Shown: positions 9,411 through 18,017 of the stretch, one piece after another | Numbering within the stretch: position 1 is the first letter of the stretch | Layout: every line of letters begins with the position of its first letter | Assembly: GCF_036181745.1 (NCBI RefSeq) | Contig: NZ_CP108080.1 | Span: 7,567,501-7,631,500 of the forward strand | Direction: 5' to 3' | DNA length: 64,000 bases | From: Streptomyces sp. NBC_00259 | GTDB lineage: Bacteria; Actinomycetota; Actinomycetes; Streptomycetales; Streptomycetaceae | The notes under the pieces: model-generated | Database searches by the model: none | Seen by the model: only the letters and a program-made list of their open reading frames with translations | What the model was told of the DNA's origin: nothing | Translations under genes and position numbers: made by a program

Positions 9411-10277
9411 TCAGGCGTCCCGGTACTGATCCCGGACCTCGGGGAGTTGCTGGAAACCGGCTGACGTGTAGGTGGCGACGGCGCCGACATTGGAGCTCGG
9501 GGTGCAGACGAACGCGCACGAGGAGCCCAGCTGCTGGAGCGCGGCCGCCGCGGCGACGGTGATCGCGTTGCCGTAGCCGCGACGGCGATGTTCGCGGTGC
9601 ACGCCCATCGGTTCGAGCAACCCGGGCCGGTCCGGCCCGGCCGACCACACCGTCACCGCCGCCACCGCGTTGCCCTGTTCGTCGTACGCGACCAGACACC
9701 GGGCGTCGGCGTACGGCAGCCCTGCCGCCATCGCGTGCCAGCCCTCGTCAGTGAACCTCGACCCGTCGAACGCCGCCCGATGTACGGCGACGAACACGCG
9801 CGCCTGCTCCGGCCCGACCACCTCGATCCGCACGCCGGGGTCCTCGACCGGCTCCGTGAGGTCGCGGCGCAACGGCGTCCACGGCTCGTCGGCGTTCCAG
9901 CCTGCCGCGGACAGCAGATCTTGGACCCATGCGCCCATCGGCGCTTCGACAGCCACCTTCCCCGCCGGCAGCACGCCGCGCCCCGGCTCGGTCACGTCCT
10001 CGACCAACTGCTCCGCCAGTTCCTCGTCCCGCTGAGCGTCCGGCGCGATCGTCAGCCGCAACAGCCCGGGACCGTCCAGCAGCCCGACGGCGAGAATCCG
10101 TCCGTCCCGGCTCCACGTCCTGACCGCCGCGGCCGTCGCTTCCGCACCTGATCGCCAGAACCAGCCCAGGTCCCCCGGATGCAGTTGCCTCGGCTCCCCG
10201 TCGTTCTGCCACTCCCGCAGCACGCTCACAGCCTCGCTCAGCCCGTCGACTCCCGGCTTCCCCAACGCGATCGCCAT
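9411..10277 (-). CDS. GNAT family N-acetyltransferase
   Basis: 288 residues from the ATG at 10277 (AGGGG upstream); an ATG four codons earlier is less likely. The C-terminal half is a GNAT domain: RIEVVGPEQARVFVAVHRAAF, then ARCLVAYDEQGNAVAAVTVW, and the acetyl-CoA binding motif GVHREHRRRGYGNAI, with a terminal YTSAGFQQLPEVRDQY. The N-terminal half (residues 40-125) contains a second, weakly GNAT-like segment, which suggests the two-domain arrangement often seen in actinomycetes. The acceptor is unknown. It is divergent from the small orphan gene at 10410. Confidence 0.82.
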   Translation of the reverse strand: MAIALGKPGVDGLSEAVSVLREWQNDGEPRQLHPGDLGWFWRSGAEATAAAVRTWSRDGRILAVGLLDGPGLLRLTIAPDAQRDEELAEQLVEDVTEPGRGVLPAGKVAVEAPMGAWVQDLLSAAGWNADEPWTPLRRDLTEPVEDPGVRIEVVGPEQARVFVAVHRAAFDGSRFTDEGWHAMAAGLPYADARCLVAYDEQGNAVAAVTVWSAGPDRPGLLEPMGVHREHRRRGYGNAITVAAAAALQQLGSSCAFVCTPSSNVGAVATYTSAGFQQLPEVRDQYRDA

Positions 10278-10409
10278 ACCCCTGATCACACACCACCGCA
10301 GCGACAGTTAGCACCCGGATTCGGACCGGCCCGCCCGCGACGACGAGAATCCACCGCCGCCTCTCCGAAGCCTCTCCGAAGCCGCGATCGGCCGCGTACC
10401 CTCGGCTCC

Positions 10410-10859
10410 GTGCCCCGCCGTTCGAGGAAGCCCCGCCGACTGGTCGTGGACGGGCGTACGTACCTGTGGACGCTCCGCCACGACCACTGCGTACGGGAAA
10501 GCGGGTGGTCCGCGGACTGCCGCGAGACCCTCACGCTGTTCCCGCAGCCGTCCGGCGTCGGCGGCCCGCTGCGCATCGTCTTCGCCGAGGGCCCGGACCG
10601 GTACGTCCCGGGCGGGTTCCCCATGGGCTCCGGGGATGTGGGGTTCGTCCGGGGCGGCTCCCTGAACCTGCACGAACCGGGTGCCGTCCGGGCCTTGCTC
10701 GACGCGGCTTGCGCCCGTGGATGGCAGCCGGGGGAGCGGCGGGCGGTGGAGGTCGACGGCTGGACCCTGCTGGAGGCGGCGGCCACCGCACGAGCCGGGG
10801 ACGCCAGGGACGCCGCGGACGCCGGGGACGCCGACCCCGCGGGCCGCGTGGGCCCGTAG
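10410..10859 (+). CDS. hypothetical protein, 149 residues
   Basis: A start at GTG 10410 (VPRRSRKPRRLVVDGRTYLWTLRHDH) is preferred, because the frame further upstream is antisense to the GNAT gene and low in complexity. The protein has a basic N-terminus and strand-rich core segments (YLWTLRHDH, LRIVFAEGPDRYVPGG, EPGAVRALLDAACARGWQPG, VEVDGWTLLEAA) and ends in an Ala/Asp/Gly repeat tail (DARDAADAGDADPAG). No family, signal peptide or membrane segment is recognised. Confidence 0.55.
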   Translation: MPRRSRKPRRLVVDGRTYLWTLRHDHCVRESGWSADCRETLTLFPQPSGVGGPLRIVFAEGPDRYVPGGFPMGSGDVGFVRGGSLNLHEPGAVRALLDAACARGWQPGERRAVEVDGWTLLEAAATARAGDARDAADAGDADPAGRVGP

Positions 10860-10901
10860 GGGTGGCTTCAGCAGGTTGCGCTCAGTCCGTCGGTCGGGTC
10901 T

Positions 10902-11717
10902 TCAGCGCCCTCCGCGGTCGAGGGCGGCGACGTCGCGTACCGCCTCGGCGATGGCCGGGAAGTCCTTCTTGAGGATCGAGCCGTGGTTGCCGGCGACCTT
11001 CGCGCTGATCCGGATGTTCGGGTTGCGGGCGGTCACCGCATCGAGGCCGGCGCGTATCCGTTCCTGCTCGTCACCGCGGCTTCCGAAGGACGTCCCCGAA
11101 GCGACCACGTACCGCACCGGGACGGTGATGTTGTCCAGCACGGGGCCCAACTCGCGCTCGCGGGAGAGCCGGCCGAGCTCGATGTTGCTGTTCGCCTGCT
11201 GTTCGGCGGTCATCCGCGGAGCCAGGCCCGTCGGGCGCAGCAGCGGCAGGAACCAGCTCATGCGCCGGAAGAGTTTCCGGATCCGCTGTTCCATGGCCTC
11301 ATCCAGCCAGTCGTACGGGAACGCGCCGTCGACCAGGACCGCGCCCAGCGCACGCTTTGGGTTCCGGTCGGCCCAGTGCGCCGCGACGACCGCCCCGTAG
11401 GACCAGCCCACCAGCAGCGCACGGTCCACACCCCTGGCCGCGAGGACGGCATCGACGTCCCGGACGGCTGCTTCGAAGGAATAGTCCGCCGAACGCTTCG
11501 ATGCGCCGCGGGCCCGCTCGTCGTAGGTGATGTGCCGCCACCCGGTGCCCAGTTCGGCGACGACCCGCCGCCAGTACCCCTGAGTGGCGAACTGGCCGTT
11601 GAGGTAGACCACGGGGACACCGGGGCCGCCGGTGTCGGTGACGGCCAGGGCAGTGTCGTCGACCGGCACCATGCCGGTCCACGTCGAACTGGTCGAGGAC
11701 GTGCTGTTGTTGGTCAT
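10902..11717 (-). CDS. alpha/beta-hydrolase
   Basis: 271 residues from the ATG at 11717, with AAGGGGA upstream. The frame continues further upstream into the DUF4097 gene, but that part is antisense-like low-complexity sequence. Motifs: oxyanion region VVYLNGQFATQGYW, strand HITYDERARG, nucleophile elbow LVGWSYGAVVA (GxSxG), acid region AVLVDGAF and C-terminal His VAGNHGSIL. The triad is complete, so it should be active, perhaps as an esterase, epoxide hydrolase or lactonase. Its place 76 bp downstream of the DUF4097 gene on the same strand suggests a two-gene unit controlled from the 12,460-12,694 region. Confidence 0.85.
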   Translation of the reverse strand: MTNNSTSSTSSTWTGMVPVDDTALAVTDTGGPGVPVVYLNGQFATQGYWRRVVAELGTGWRHITYDERARGASKRSADYSFEAAVRDVDAVLAARGVDRALLVGWSYGAVVAAHWADRNPKRALGAVLVDGAFPYDWLDEAMEQRIRKLFRRMSWFLPLLRPTGLAPRMTAEQQANSNIELGRLSRERELGPVLDNITVPVRYVVASGTSFGSRGDEQERIRAGLDAVTARNPNIRISAKVAGNHGSILKKDFPAIAEAVRDVAALDRGGR

Positions 11718-11793
11718 GAGTTCCCCTTGGTCGCGGTGTCGTCGCGTTGTCGTCGTGTTGCCGTCTTGCCGTCGCGTTGGTCGGTTCTGTCGC

Positions 11794-12459
11794 TCAGAGG
11801 CTGCGGGCGGTGATGTCGCCGCGGGTGGTGGTGGCACGGATGTCGAGTTCGGTGGTGCCGTCGTTCTTGAGGGCGTTGCTGACGCGGCCGTAGTCGGTGC
11901 CGGCGTCCAGGGCGGCCGAGACGCCTGCTGCGGCGGCGACCGAGATGTCGCCGGACTGAGTACGGAGCACGACCGTGCCGCGCACGGCCTCGTTGATCCG
12001 GATGTCGCCCCGTGCGGTGCTGATCTCCGCGGGGCCGCCCAGTCGGCCGACCTCGACGTCGCCGTCGATCGCGGTGAGGCGGACGTCGGCGGCTTCGTCG
12101 ATCTTGATCTGGCGGTACGCGCCGTCGAAGACGACGTTGCCGAGGCGTCCGACGCCACGGAGCTCGGCGCCGGCGGCCTTGGCCTCGATGTGGGAGCCGG
12201 CGGGCAGTTGGACGGTGACCGTGAGGGATCCGGAGGGGCCGAGGAGCTGGTTGCCGGGCGCCGGGGTCGTGATCCGCAGGACGCCGTCGGCGTAGGTGAC
12301 GGTTGTCTGCTCCGCGGTCTTGGTGTCGCGGTTCTTGGAGGGGTCGGCGGGCAGGACCTCGACGGTGGTGTCGCCGCGGTCTGCGGCGATGAACTGGACT
12401 CGTCCGGCAGGGATGTTCAGGACGGCGGAGATCGGGGCGGTGGTGTCGAACTTCTGCAT
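11794..12459 (-). CDS. DUF4097-type beta-helix (adhesin-like) protein
   Basis: 221 residues from the ATG at 12459 (GGGAGAG upstream). The protein is built of short repeating strands (TARGDIRINEAVRGTVVLRTQSGDISVAAAAG, read as successive rungs; also ATTTRGDITARSL), typical of the DUF4097/DUF4098 putative auto-transporter adhesin family, which is annotated by fold rather than function. It has no signal peptide. It is divergently transcribed from an HTH/MarR-type regulator, with several TTGCA-centred palindromes between them, so that regulator probably controls it. The hydrolase downstream is likely co-transcribed. Comparable DUF4097 genes in streptomycetes are often found beside a MarR-type regulator. 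Confidence 0.78.
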   Translation of the reverse strand: MQKFDTTAPISAVLNIPAGRVQFIAADRGDTTVEVLPADPSKNRDTKTAEQTTVTYADGVLRITTPAPGNQLLGPSGSLTVTVQLPAGSHIEAKAAGAELRGVGRLGNVVFDGAYRQIKIDEAADVRLTAIDGDVEVGRLGGPAEISTARGDIRINEAVRGTVVLRTQSGDISVAAAAGVSAALDAGTDYGRVSNALKNDGTTELDIRATTTRGDITARSL

Positions 12460-12694
12460 CGTGCTCTCCCGTGCTCGTTCGTTGTTTCTGACACCGGAAA
12501 CGCTACGTTGCTTTCCAATGCCTGACAACGTATCTGTTGCATAGAATCGACAACTGTGCAGGTGGAATACGATGAATTGTTGCAACGAGCCTGTTGAGTA
12601 ATGCAACGGCACTCTCTGGTCATTGCAATGGATGAGAAGTGAACGCTATGGTGGGGATCAAGAACCGCCACGAAGGATCACCAAGGAGATCGCG
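12460..12694. promoter_or_regulatory. divergent control region with TTGCA-type inverted repeats
   Basis: The region holds a perfect GTTGCAAC palindrome (12579-12586), a perfect CATTGCAATG palindrome (12621-12630) and a wide pair GTTGCAT (12537-12543) / ATGCAAC (12601-12607), which are reverse complements of each other. The related TTGCTTTCCAATG lies near 12509-12520. All are AT-richer than the surroundings. They are good candidates for operators of the regulator at 12,695. Confidence 0.6.
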
Positions 12695-13450
12695 ATGCCG
12701 GGAGGCAGGCTCACCCAGCAGGAACGCCAGCAGATCGCGCTGGGGCTGGCCGACAGCCTCCCCTACGCCGAGATCGCCCGACGCCTCGAGCGTCCGACCT
12801 CGACGATCACACGTGAGGTGATGCGCAACGGCGGCCCCACCGCCTACCGCGCCGACCTGGCCCACCGCGCCACCGAACGCCGCGCCCACCGGCGCAGGAC
12901 CGCCTCCCCCCAAGGGCCGGAGTCGGTCCCCCAGCCGCACGGACGTGACGCCGAGGCCGTGGCCGAGTACGAGGAGACGTTCACCACCGTCCTCATGGCC
13001 TCGGGCCTGACCAAGATGGCGGCCCGGGTGCTGACCTGCCTGTTCACCACCGACGCGGGCAGCCTCACCGCGTCCGAGCTCGCCCGGCGACTGCAGGTCA
13101 GCCCGGCGTCCATCTCCAAAGCGATCGCCTTCCTGGAGGGCCAGAGCCTCGTCCGCCGAGAGCGCGACGAACGCCGTCGCGACCGCTACGTGGTCGACGA
13201 CGAGCTCTTCTACCAGGCGACGATCGCCAGCGCCCGTGCCAACGACCAGCTCGTCGCCACCGCACGCCAGGGCGTCGCCGTCCTCGGCCCCCACACGCCC
13301 GCCGCCGCCCGCCTGGAGAACATCGCCCGCTTCCTCGACTTCATCAGCGAAAGCATCACCCGCGCCGCCGAACAGGCCCGCGAAGTCCTGCACACCAAAC
13401 CCGGAACCACCTCGAACGACACCGCCCGACCGGGCCCGGACCACGGATAG
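12695..13450 (+). CDS. HTH_38/MarR-type (GbsR-like) transcriptional regulator
   Basis: 251 residues from the ATG at 12695, preceded by AAGGAGA; an upstream ATG in frame at 12623 lies inside the operator region and lacks a good site. Two DNA-binding modules are visible. Residues 1-50 (LTQQERQQIALGLADSL, PYAEIARRLERPTSTITREV) are the HTH_38 helix-turn-helix known from IS30 transposases. Residues about 95-180 (MAARVLTCLF, LTASELARRLQVSPASISKAIAFLEGQSLVRRERDERRRDRY) are a MarR/GbsR winged helix. The C-terminal helices probably dimerise. It likely represses the divergent DUF4097/hydrolase pair and itself. The inducer is unknown. Confidence 0.8.
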   Translation: MPGGRLTQQERQQIALGLADSLPYAEIARRLERPTSTITREVMRNGGPTAYRADLAHRATERRAHRRRTASPQGPESVPQPHGRDAEAVAEYEETFTTVLMASGLTKMAARVLTCLFTTDAGSLTASELARRLQVSPASISKAIAFLEGQSLVRRERDERRRDRYVVDDELFYQATIASARANDQLVATARQGVAVLGPHTPAAARLENIARFLDFISESITRAAEQAREVLHTKPGTTSNDTARPGPDHG

Positions 13451-13598
13451 GCGGACCAGGCCCACCGACCGCGAAGGTCACCATCTGCAGCGGGAGTTCA
13501 GATCTGGGCCCCGACGCCTGCGGGTCGACATCCTCAGCCCGACACCCGCGGGCCGGATCCCGCGCGCCCGGTCGACGGGTGCGCGGGATCCGGTGTGG

Positions 13599-16160
13599 TC
13601 ACAGTCCGCCGAGTACCGCGAAAGGATCGGCCGCGCCGCCGTTGTCGACGGCGGCGATCCGGCGCCGGAGCGTGAAGGCCGCTCCCGGTTCCAGGGTCAC
13701 CTTCCGCTGGCTCATCGCCCAGATCCCGCAGGCGTACGCGGTGAACTGCGCGTCCTCGTACAGGAGTCCGTACGTCTGGCCGTCCGAGCCCGTCATGCCG
13801 ATCCACGGCGCGGCGGGCGCGAAGTCGGCGGGGGAGCCCGCGGTGATGGTGCCGTGTCCCGCGACACCGCTGCGCTGCCCCGCGCCGTCGTGGTCGAGGA
13901 CGTCGCCGGTCCAGAAGGTGACCGCCGTGGCGGCGTTGTTGGTGAAGACGCTGTCGGCCCGCACCCACGGCTCGCCCTTGCGGATGCTGTACGTGGTGGT
14001 GACGGCCAGCTCCGGCAGCTCGGTGCTGCGGCCCACCGCGCGCACCGACGCCTCGGCGCCGGTGGAGGAGACCACCTCGACGCTGTCCGACTTCACCGTG
14101 CGCTGCTGCCAGGCGTTGGCGCCGCGGGGCTGTGCCACTGAGGCGTAGGGCAGGTTGATCCAGTCGATCTGGTCGAGCCGGCCGACGGCCGCCAGGTCGA
14201 GCGGCTTGCCCAGGGTCACGCCCGACAGCTGCGGGTCCTCGGAGCCGGCCGAAACGGCCAGCGCCACCAGGTCGTTGGAGAGCACCAGGTCCGAGGAACC
14301 GGCCTGGGACTGCGGCCCCGGCACCGTACGGCCCGTCCCGGCGCGGGCGCCGGAACGCGTCAGGCCCAGGTCGACCGTGAGCCCGGCACCTTCGCGCAGG
14401 GTGACCTCCCGTTCGGCCGGCTCGTAGCCGACGCCGTTGGCGGCCAGGGTGTACGTGCCGGGCGGCGCGAACGCCAGGAACTCACCGGCCGCGTCCGTGG
14501 TGCTCGCCCCGATCCGCCGCCCTTCCGTGTCCGTCACGGTGACTTGGACGTTGCCCAGCGGCGCGCCGGTCGCCCCGTCGGTGATCCGGCCGGTGAGGCC
14601 GTCGCCCGCGCCGACGCGGCGCGCGCCCGGACGGCCGTCGCGCACCTCGTAGGTGGCGAGGGTGAAGGCGGGCGAGGCGGCGTCACCGGTGCTCAGCACG
14701 ATCCGCAGTTCGGTGCGCCAGCGCTCGGGCGTGATGTCGCACAGGGTGTAGCCGCGGTATGTGCCGTTGTAGAACTTCACATGCGGGTTGGCGGGCAGGC
14801 CCGTGCGCACGTCGGCGTCCCAGCCGCCCGCACCCGAGGAGACGGAGGTGCCGACGAACTCGGTGGCGACGGTCCGTGAACCCGGGTCGCCGAAGTCCTT
14901 CTTCAGGTCGTTGACCCACGCCGAGTGCCAGTCACCGCTGAGCACCACCGGGTTGGCGGGCCGCTTGCGCTCGAAGAAGTCCAGGATGCGGGTGCGGGCC
15001 GCCGGATAGCCGTCCCACTGGTCGAGGTTGACGATCCTGCCCGGCCCCAAGTCGTAGTCGAAGGCCGCCATGATGGTCTGCTGGGCTATGACGTTCCACC
15101 GGGCCCGGGAACGGTCGAGGCCGTCGAGCAGCCAGCGCTCCTGCTCGATCCCGGTCATGGTGCGCGCCGGATCGTACGCCTCGGTGCACGGCTCCTTGCG
15201 GCCGTCGCCGCACGGCTGGTCGCTGCGGTACTGACGGGTGTCCAGTACGGAGAACCCGGCCAGTCTGCCGAAGTCGAACCGGCGGTAGAGCAGGGCGTCC
15301 GGGCCGTCGGGGCGCTGCGCGGGCCGCAGCGGAAGGTGCTCGTAGTACGCCTGGTAGCCGTTGGCGCGCCGCTCCAGGAACGGGCGGCCGTCACCGGCGG
15401 CGCCCGCGATGTCCGCCGCGTAGTTGTTCTGCACCTCGTGGTCGTCCCAGGTGGTGAAGAACGGGAACCTGGCGTGCGCGGCGCGCAGGTCGGGCGAGGT
15501 CTTGTAGAGCTGGTGCAGGCGCCGGAACTCGGCGAGGCCGCCGCCCGCGGTCTCGTAGATGTAGTCGCCGAGGTGCAGGACGAAGTCGATGTCCTGCTCG
15601 GCCAGATCGCGGTAGGCGGGGTACGCGCCGCCGGCCCACGACTGGCAGGAGACGAACGCGAAGCGGAGCCGCTCGGGCCGGTCGCCGGGCGCGGGGAGCG
15701 TACGGGTACGGCCGGTGCGGCTGTGGACCGCACCGCCCTCGGCCGCCGTCGAGAAGCGGTACCAGTACCAGCGGTCGGGTGCCAGGTCCTCGGCGACGAT
15801 GTGCACGCTGTGCGCCGACTCGGGTCGGGCGGTCACCGTACCGCGGCGGACGACGTGCCGGAAGCGCTCGTCGCGGGCCAGTTCCCAGCGGACCTCGACG
15901 GGTTCGGCCGGCATGCCGCCGGTCTCGCCGTTCAGCGGATCGGGCGCGAGCCGCGTCCACAGCACCACGCTGTGGTGGTCGGGGTCACCGGAGGCCACAC
16001 CGAGGGTGAACGGCGCGGTGTCCAGGTCGAGCGCCTCGGCCGATTCGGGCCATGCGAATTGCCCCGCGGCCAGGGCACCGAGCGCGGTGCCGCCGACGGC
16101 GGTGAGGAAACGGCGTCGGCCGAGCCGGGGGACGCGGGGTTCGGGGAGTAGGTCAGTCAC
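13599..16160 (-). CDS. phoD: Tat-secreted PhoD-like alkaline phosphatase with two extra C-terminal domains
   Basis: 853 residues, much longer than ordinary PhoD (about 500-560). The N-terminus has a Tat motif (LGRRRFLTAVGG). Residues about 45-510 are PhoD: FAFVSCQSW, HLGDYIYE, TTWDDHEVQNNY, SVLDTRQYRSDQPCGD, QQTIMAAFDYD and VVLSGDWHSAW give the Fe/Ca-binding and active-site set. Residues about 530-610 form a carboxypeptidase-regulatory (CnaB-like) domain (GLTGRITDGATGAPLGNVQVTV, PPGTYTLAANGVGYEPAEREV). Residues about 640-853 are a further beta-rich domain I do not recognise (TVTTTYSIRKGEPWVRADSV-like strands). The extra domains may bind carbohydrate or cell wall. No PHO box was identified upstream. 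Confidence 0.88.
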   Translation of the reverse strand: MTDLLPEPRVPRLGRRRFLTAVGGTALGALAAGQFAWPESAEALDLDTAPFTLGVASGDPDHHSVVLWTRLAPDPLNGETGGMPAEPVEVRWELARDERFRHVVRRGTVTARPESAHSVHIVAEDLAPDRWYWYRFSTAAEGGAVHSRTGRTRTLPAPGDRPERLRFAFVSCQSWAGGAYPAYRDLAEQDIDFVLHLGDYIYETAGGGLAEFRRLHQLYKTSPDLRAAHARFPFFTTWDDHEVQNNYAADIAGAAGDGRPFLERRANGYQAYYEHLPLRPAQRPDGPDALLYRRFDFGRLAGFSVLDTRQYRSDQPCGDGRKEPCTEAYDPARTMTGIEQERWLLDGLDRSRARWNVIAQQTIMAAFDYDLGPGRIVNLDQWDGYPAARTRILDFFERKRPANPVVLSGDWHSAWVNDLKKDFGDPGSRTVATEFVGTSVSSGAGGWDADVRTGLPANPHVKFYNGTYRGYTLCDITPERWRTELRIVLSTGDAASPAFTLATYEVRDGRPGARRVGAGDGLTGRITDGATGAPLGNVQVTVTDTEGRRIGASTTDAAGEFLAFAPPGTYTLAANGVGYEPAEREVTLREGAGLTVDLGLTRSGARAGTGRTVPGPQSQAGSSDLVLSNDLVALAVSAGSEDPQLSGVTLGKPLDLAAVGRLDQIDWINLPYASVAQPRGANAWQQRTVKSDSVEVVSSTGAEASVRAVGRSTELPELAVTTTYSIRKGEPWVRADSVFTNNAATAVTFWTGDVLDHDGAGQRSGVAGHGTITAGSPADFAPAAPWIGMTGSDGQTYGLLYEDAQFTAYACGIWAMSQRKVTLEPGAAFTLRRRIAAVDNGGAADPFAVLGGL

Positions 16161-16374
16161 GCGGGGACTCTCGCGGCGACGACCGGCCTGGCGGCCACCG
16201 CCGGGTGAACTCCGCCTTTACGGCCGTCGACCGCTTGCCCGGCCGGCCGGACCCGCGCGGGCGCCGCCACCACGGTGCGCGAGCAGGCGGCGATCAGCTT
16301 CTCCGTTGGACTGCGCCGCAGGCCGAGTCCTATGGCGCCGACGCGAAGATGCGAGGCGGTGCGATCACCCGGTG

Positions 16375-16656
16375 TCAGTGCCAGCCGAAACGGCGGTCCA
16401 CTACCGTCGCGAACTCCTCCAGGGTCAGTACCGCGTCCCCGTTCTGGTCGGCAGCGTCGAACAGCGCCGAAGAGGCATCGGCGTCCCCCACGCCCCAGAA
16501 CGGCACATCCCCCGACGCCGCCAGCTGCGGGCCCTTCGTCCGCAGGGCAGTGATCACTTCCTCGCGGGTCAAGGTCCCGTTCTTGTCCAGATCGAGCGCC
16601 TCGAACAGCTTGCGGGCCTTGTCACTCGTCACGTCGTGCTCGTCCCTTTCACCCAT
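16375..16656 (-). CDS. small EF-hand calcium-binding protein
   Basis: 93 residues from the ATG at 16656; a GTG eight codons in (16632) is an alternative start and neither has a strong ribosome site. Two EF-hand loops are complete. Loop 1 at residues 22-33 is DLDKNGTLTREE and loop 2 at residues 70-81 is DQNGDAVLTLEE, both with Asp at position 1, Gly near the middle and Glu at position 12. No signal peptide is present, so it is a cytoplasmic calsensin-like protein as found in several streptomycetes. The gene follows the BtrH-like gene on the same strand after 122 bp. A functional link is possible but unproven. Confidence 0.82.
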   Translation of the reverse strand: MGERDEHDVTSDKARKLFEALDLDKNGTLTREEVITALRTKGPQLAASGDVPFWGVGDADASSALFDAADQNGDAVLTLEEFATVVDRRFGWH

Positions 16657-16778
16657 GGGCGGGCCGGCCCACCCGCTCAGGGGATGAAACGCTCCCTTTC
16701 CCGTCCGAGTTCCCGGTGTGCTGCCGTGTCCGACTCCGGCTCCGAGCATGACCGGAGGGATGACCGGCCGGACAGGCC

Positions 16779-17771
16779 CTAGAGGAGGCTGAGTGCCTGC
16801 ATGGCATCGCGTTCGATGCGCGACAGCTCGTGGAGGAGGGAGCCGGCCTGTATGAGGTGCTTCGCGTCGCCGGTTTCGCCTGCTGTCGCGACGAGTGCGG
16901 CCACCTGTGTCCAGAGGGTGGCGGCTTCGGCATACAGGGTGTGGCCGGTGCGCAGGTGGCTGCTGTCGATGAACTGGGCGCACTCGGCGAGGAAGTCCCG
17001 GTAGAGATTGCGGAACAGGGCGCCGCCGGTGCCGGCCCTCTCCATGAGGACGGCGGTCCGTGGCAGGTCCTCCCGCGGGTTGTCGCTGCGCTGCAGCCAC
17101 TTCGGCACCTGCTTGGAGGCTTTCTCGATGCCCCGGTGGCCCAGGTTCGCGATGGGCGGGTTCAGGAAGGCGGCGGCGCAGGTCTTGATCGCGGGGATGA
17201 TCCGGTCCTGCGGTGGCGTCGGGCTGCTGGGCGCCGTGATGGTGAAGGAGCGGTGCTTGGCGGTCATGGGGCCGCGCGCGGCCCTGGCTCTGGCCAGGCC
17301 GGCGAGGCCGGTGGAGACGGCTCCGCCCTGCGGGTCGGTGTCCACCAGGTAGGCGTCCTGTTCGTCGTAGCCGTACATGGCGACGACGTGCCCGCCGAAG
17401 TGCACCTTGGTGGTGAAGTAGTCCAGGTGGTAGCTGTCGAGTTGCAGGCCGACCGGCCGACCGGCGTCGATGGGTGCCGCGACGTTCTGCCATGCCTTGC
17501 GCGGGGAGGTGGTCTCCCCGATCAGCAGCTCGAGCCCGAGGGCGGCGGCCAGGTTCCTGGTGAGCTCGAACGGCTTGACCCGACCTCCCAGGAAGGGAAA
17601 CCCCACGGCTTTGCTGTCCCAGTAGATGAAGGACAGCCCGGAGCCGAGCCCGAACAGCATGGGCTCGGACAAGTCGAGTCCCTCATGCCGCAGAAGCACA
17701 CCGAGCGCCGTCGTCTCGCAGTGCTGCATACCGCGGACGTCGATGTCTTTCACCATGGTCATGCCGCTCAT
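16779..17771 (-). CDS. BtrH N-terminal domain / DUF4872 protein (cysteine-protease-like fold)
   Basis: 330 residues. The N-terminal half resembles the BtrH N-terminal domain (butirosin acyl-transfer enzyme family, papain/C39-like fold): MQHCETTALGVLLRHEGLDLSEPMLFG with Cys18, GLGSGLSFIYWD, PVGLQLDSYHLDYF, and FGGHVVAMYGYDEQDAYLVDTDPQGG with the candidate His. The C-terminal half (KTCAAAFLNPPIANLGHRGIEKASKQV onward) matches the associated DUF4872. The Cys and His are both present, so acyltransferase or peptidase chemistry is possible. In BtrH-type pathways the partner is an acyl carrier protein; here none is adjacent, only an EF-hand gene downstream. The start is one of two close ATGs (17771 or 17759). 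Confidence 0.75.
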   Translation of the reverse strand: MSGMTMVKDIDVRGMQHCETTALGVLLRHEGLDLSEPMLFGLGSGLSFIYWDSKAVGFPFLGGRVKPFELTRNLAAALGLELLIGETTSPRKAWQNVAAPIDAGRPVGLQLDSYHLDYFTTKVHFGGHVVAMYGYDEQDAYLVDTDPQGGAVSTGLAGLARARAARGPMTAKHRSFTITAPSSPTPPQDRIIPAIKTCAAAFLNPPIANLGHRGIEKASKQVPKWLQRSDNPREDLPRTAVLMERAGTGGALFRNLYRDFLAECAQFIDSSHLRTGHTLYAEAATLWTQVAALVATAGETGDAKHLIQAGSLLHELSRIERDAMQALSLL

Positions 17772-17965
17772 TCTCCTCCCTCACCTGACGACACCCCTGA
17801 GGATCCCGGATGGTGAGGCGGCCACGATTCAGCTTCGCCCAGGCGGGCAGGCAGGGCAGCCTTGTGGTTTCCTCGGCTCAGGGCGGCACGCCACACGCAC
17901 ACGTCTCTGGAGTCGTGCCACACGGCGAGGTGACCAGATCGGCTGCAGCGCCCCTGTTCAGATGC

Positions 17966-18001
17966 ACCAGACCCCTGGAGCGAGCACTCCAGGGGTCTGG
18001 T
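17966..18001. terminator. perfect 15-bp hairpin downstream of cold-shock gene
   Basis: ACCAGACCCCTGGAG (17966-17980), a 6-base loop, then its exact complement (17987-18001). It lies 17 bp beyond the stop of the minus-strand cold-shock gene and is the likely terminator for it. Confidence 0.8.
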
Positions 18002-18017
18002 CGCGTCCAACGCTGGG

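Noticed and set aside
11718..12158. Long N-terminal extension of the alpha/beta-hydrolase
   Set aside because: It covers the DUF4097 gene in another frame and is Ser/Thr/Arg low-complexity. The ATG at 11717 has a good ribosome site and starts the normal fold.
14925..16151. 408-codon plus-strand frame opposite the PhoD gene
   Set aside because: Repetitive Val/Ala/Gly antisense translation with no family motifs.
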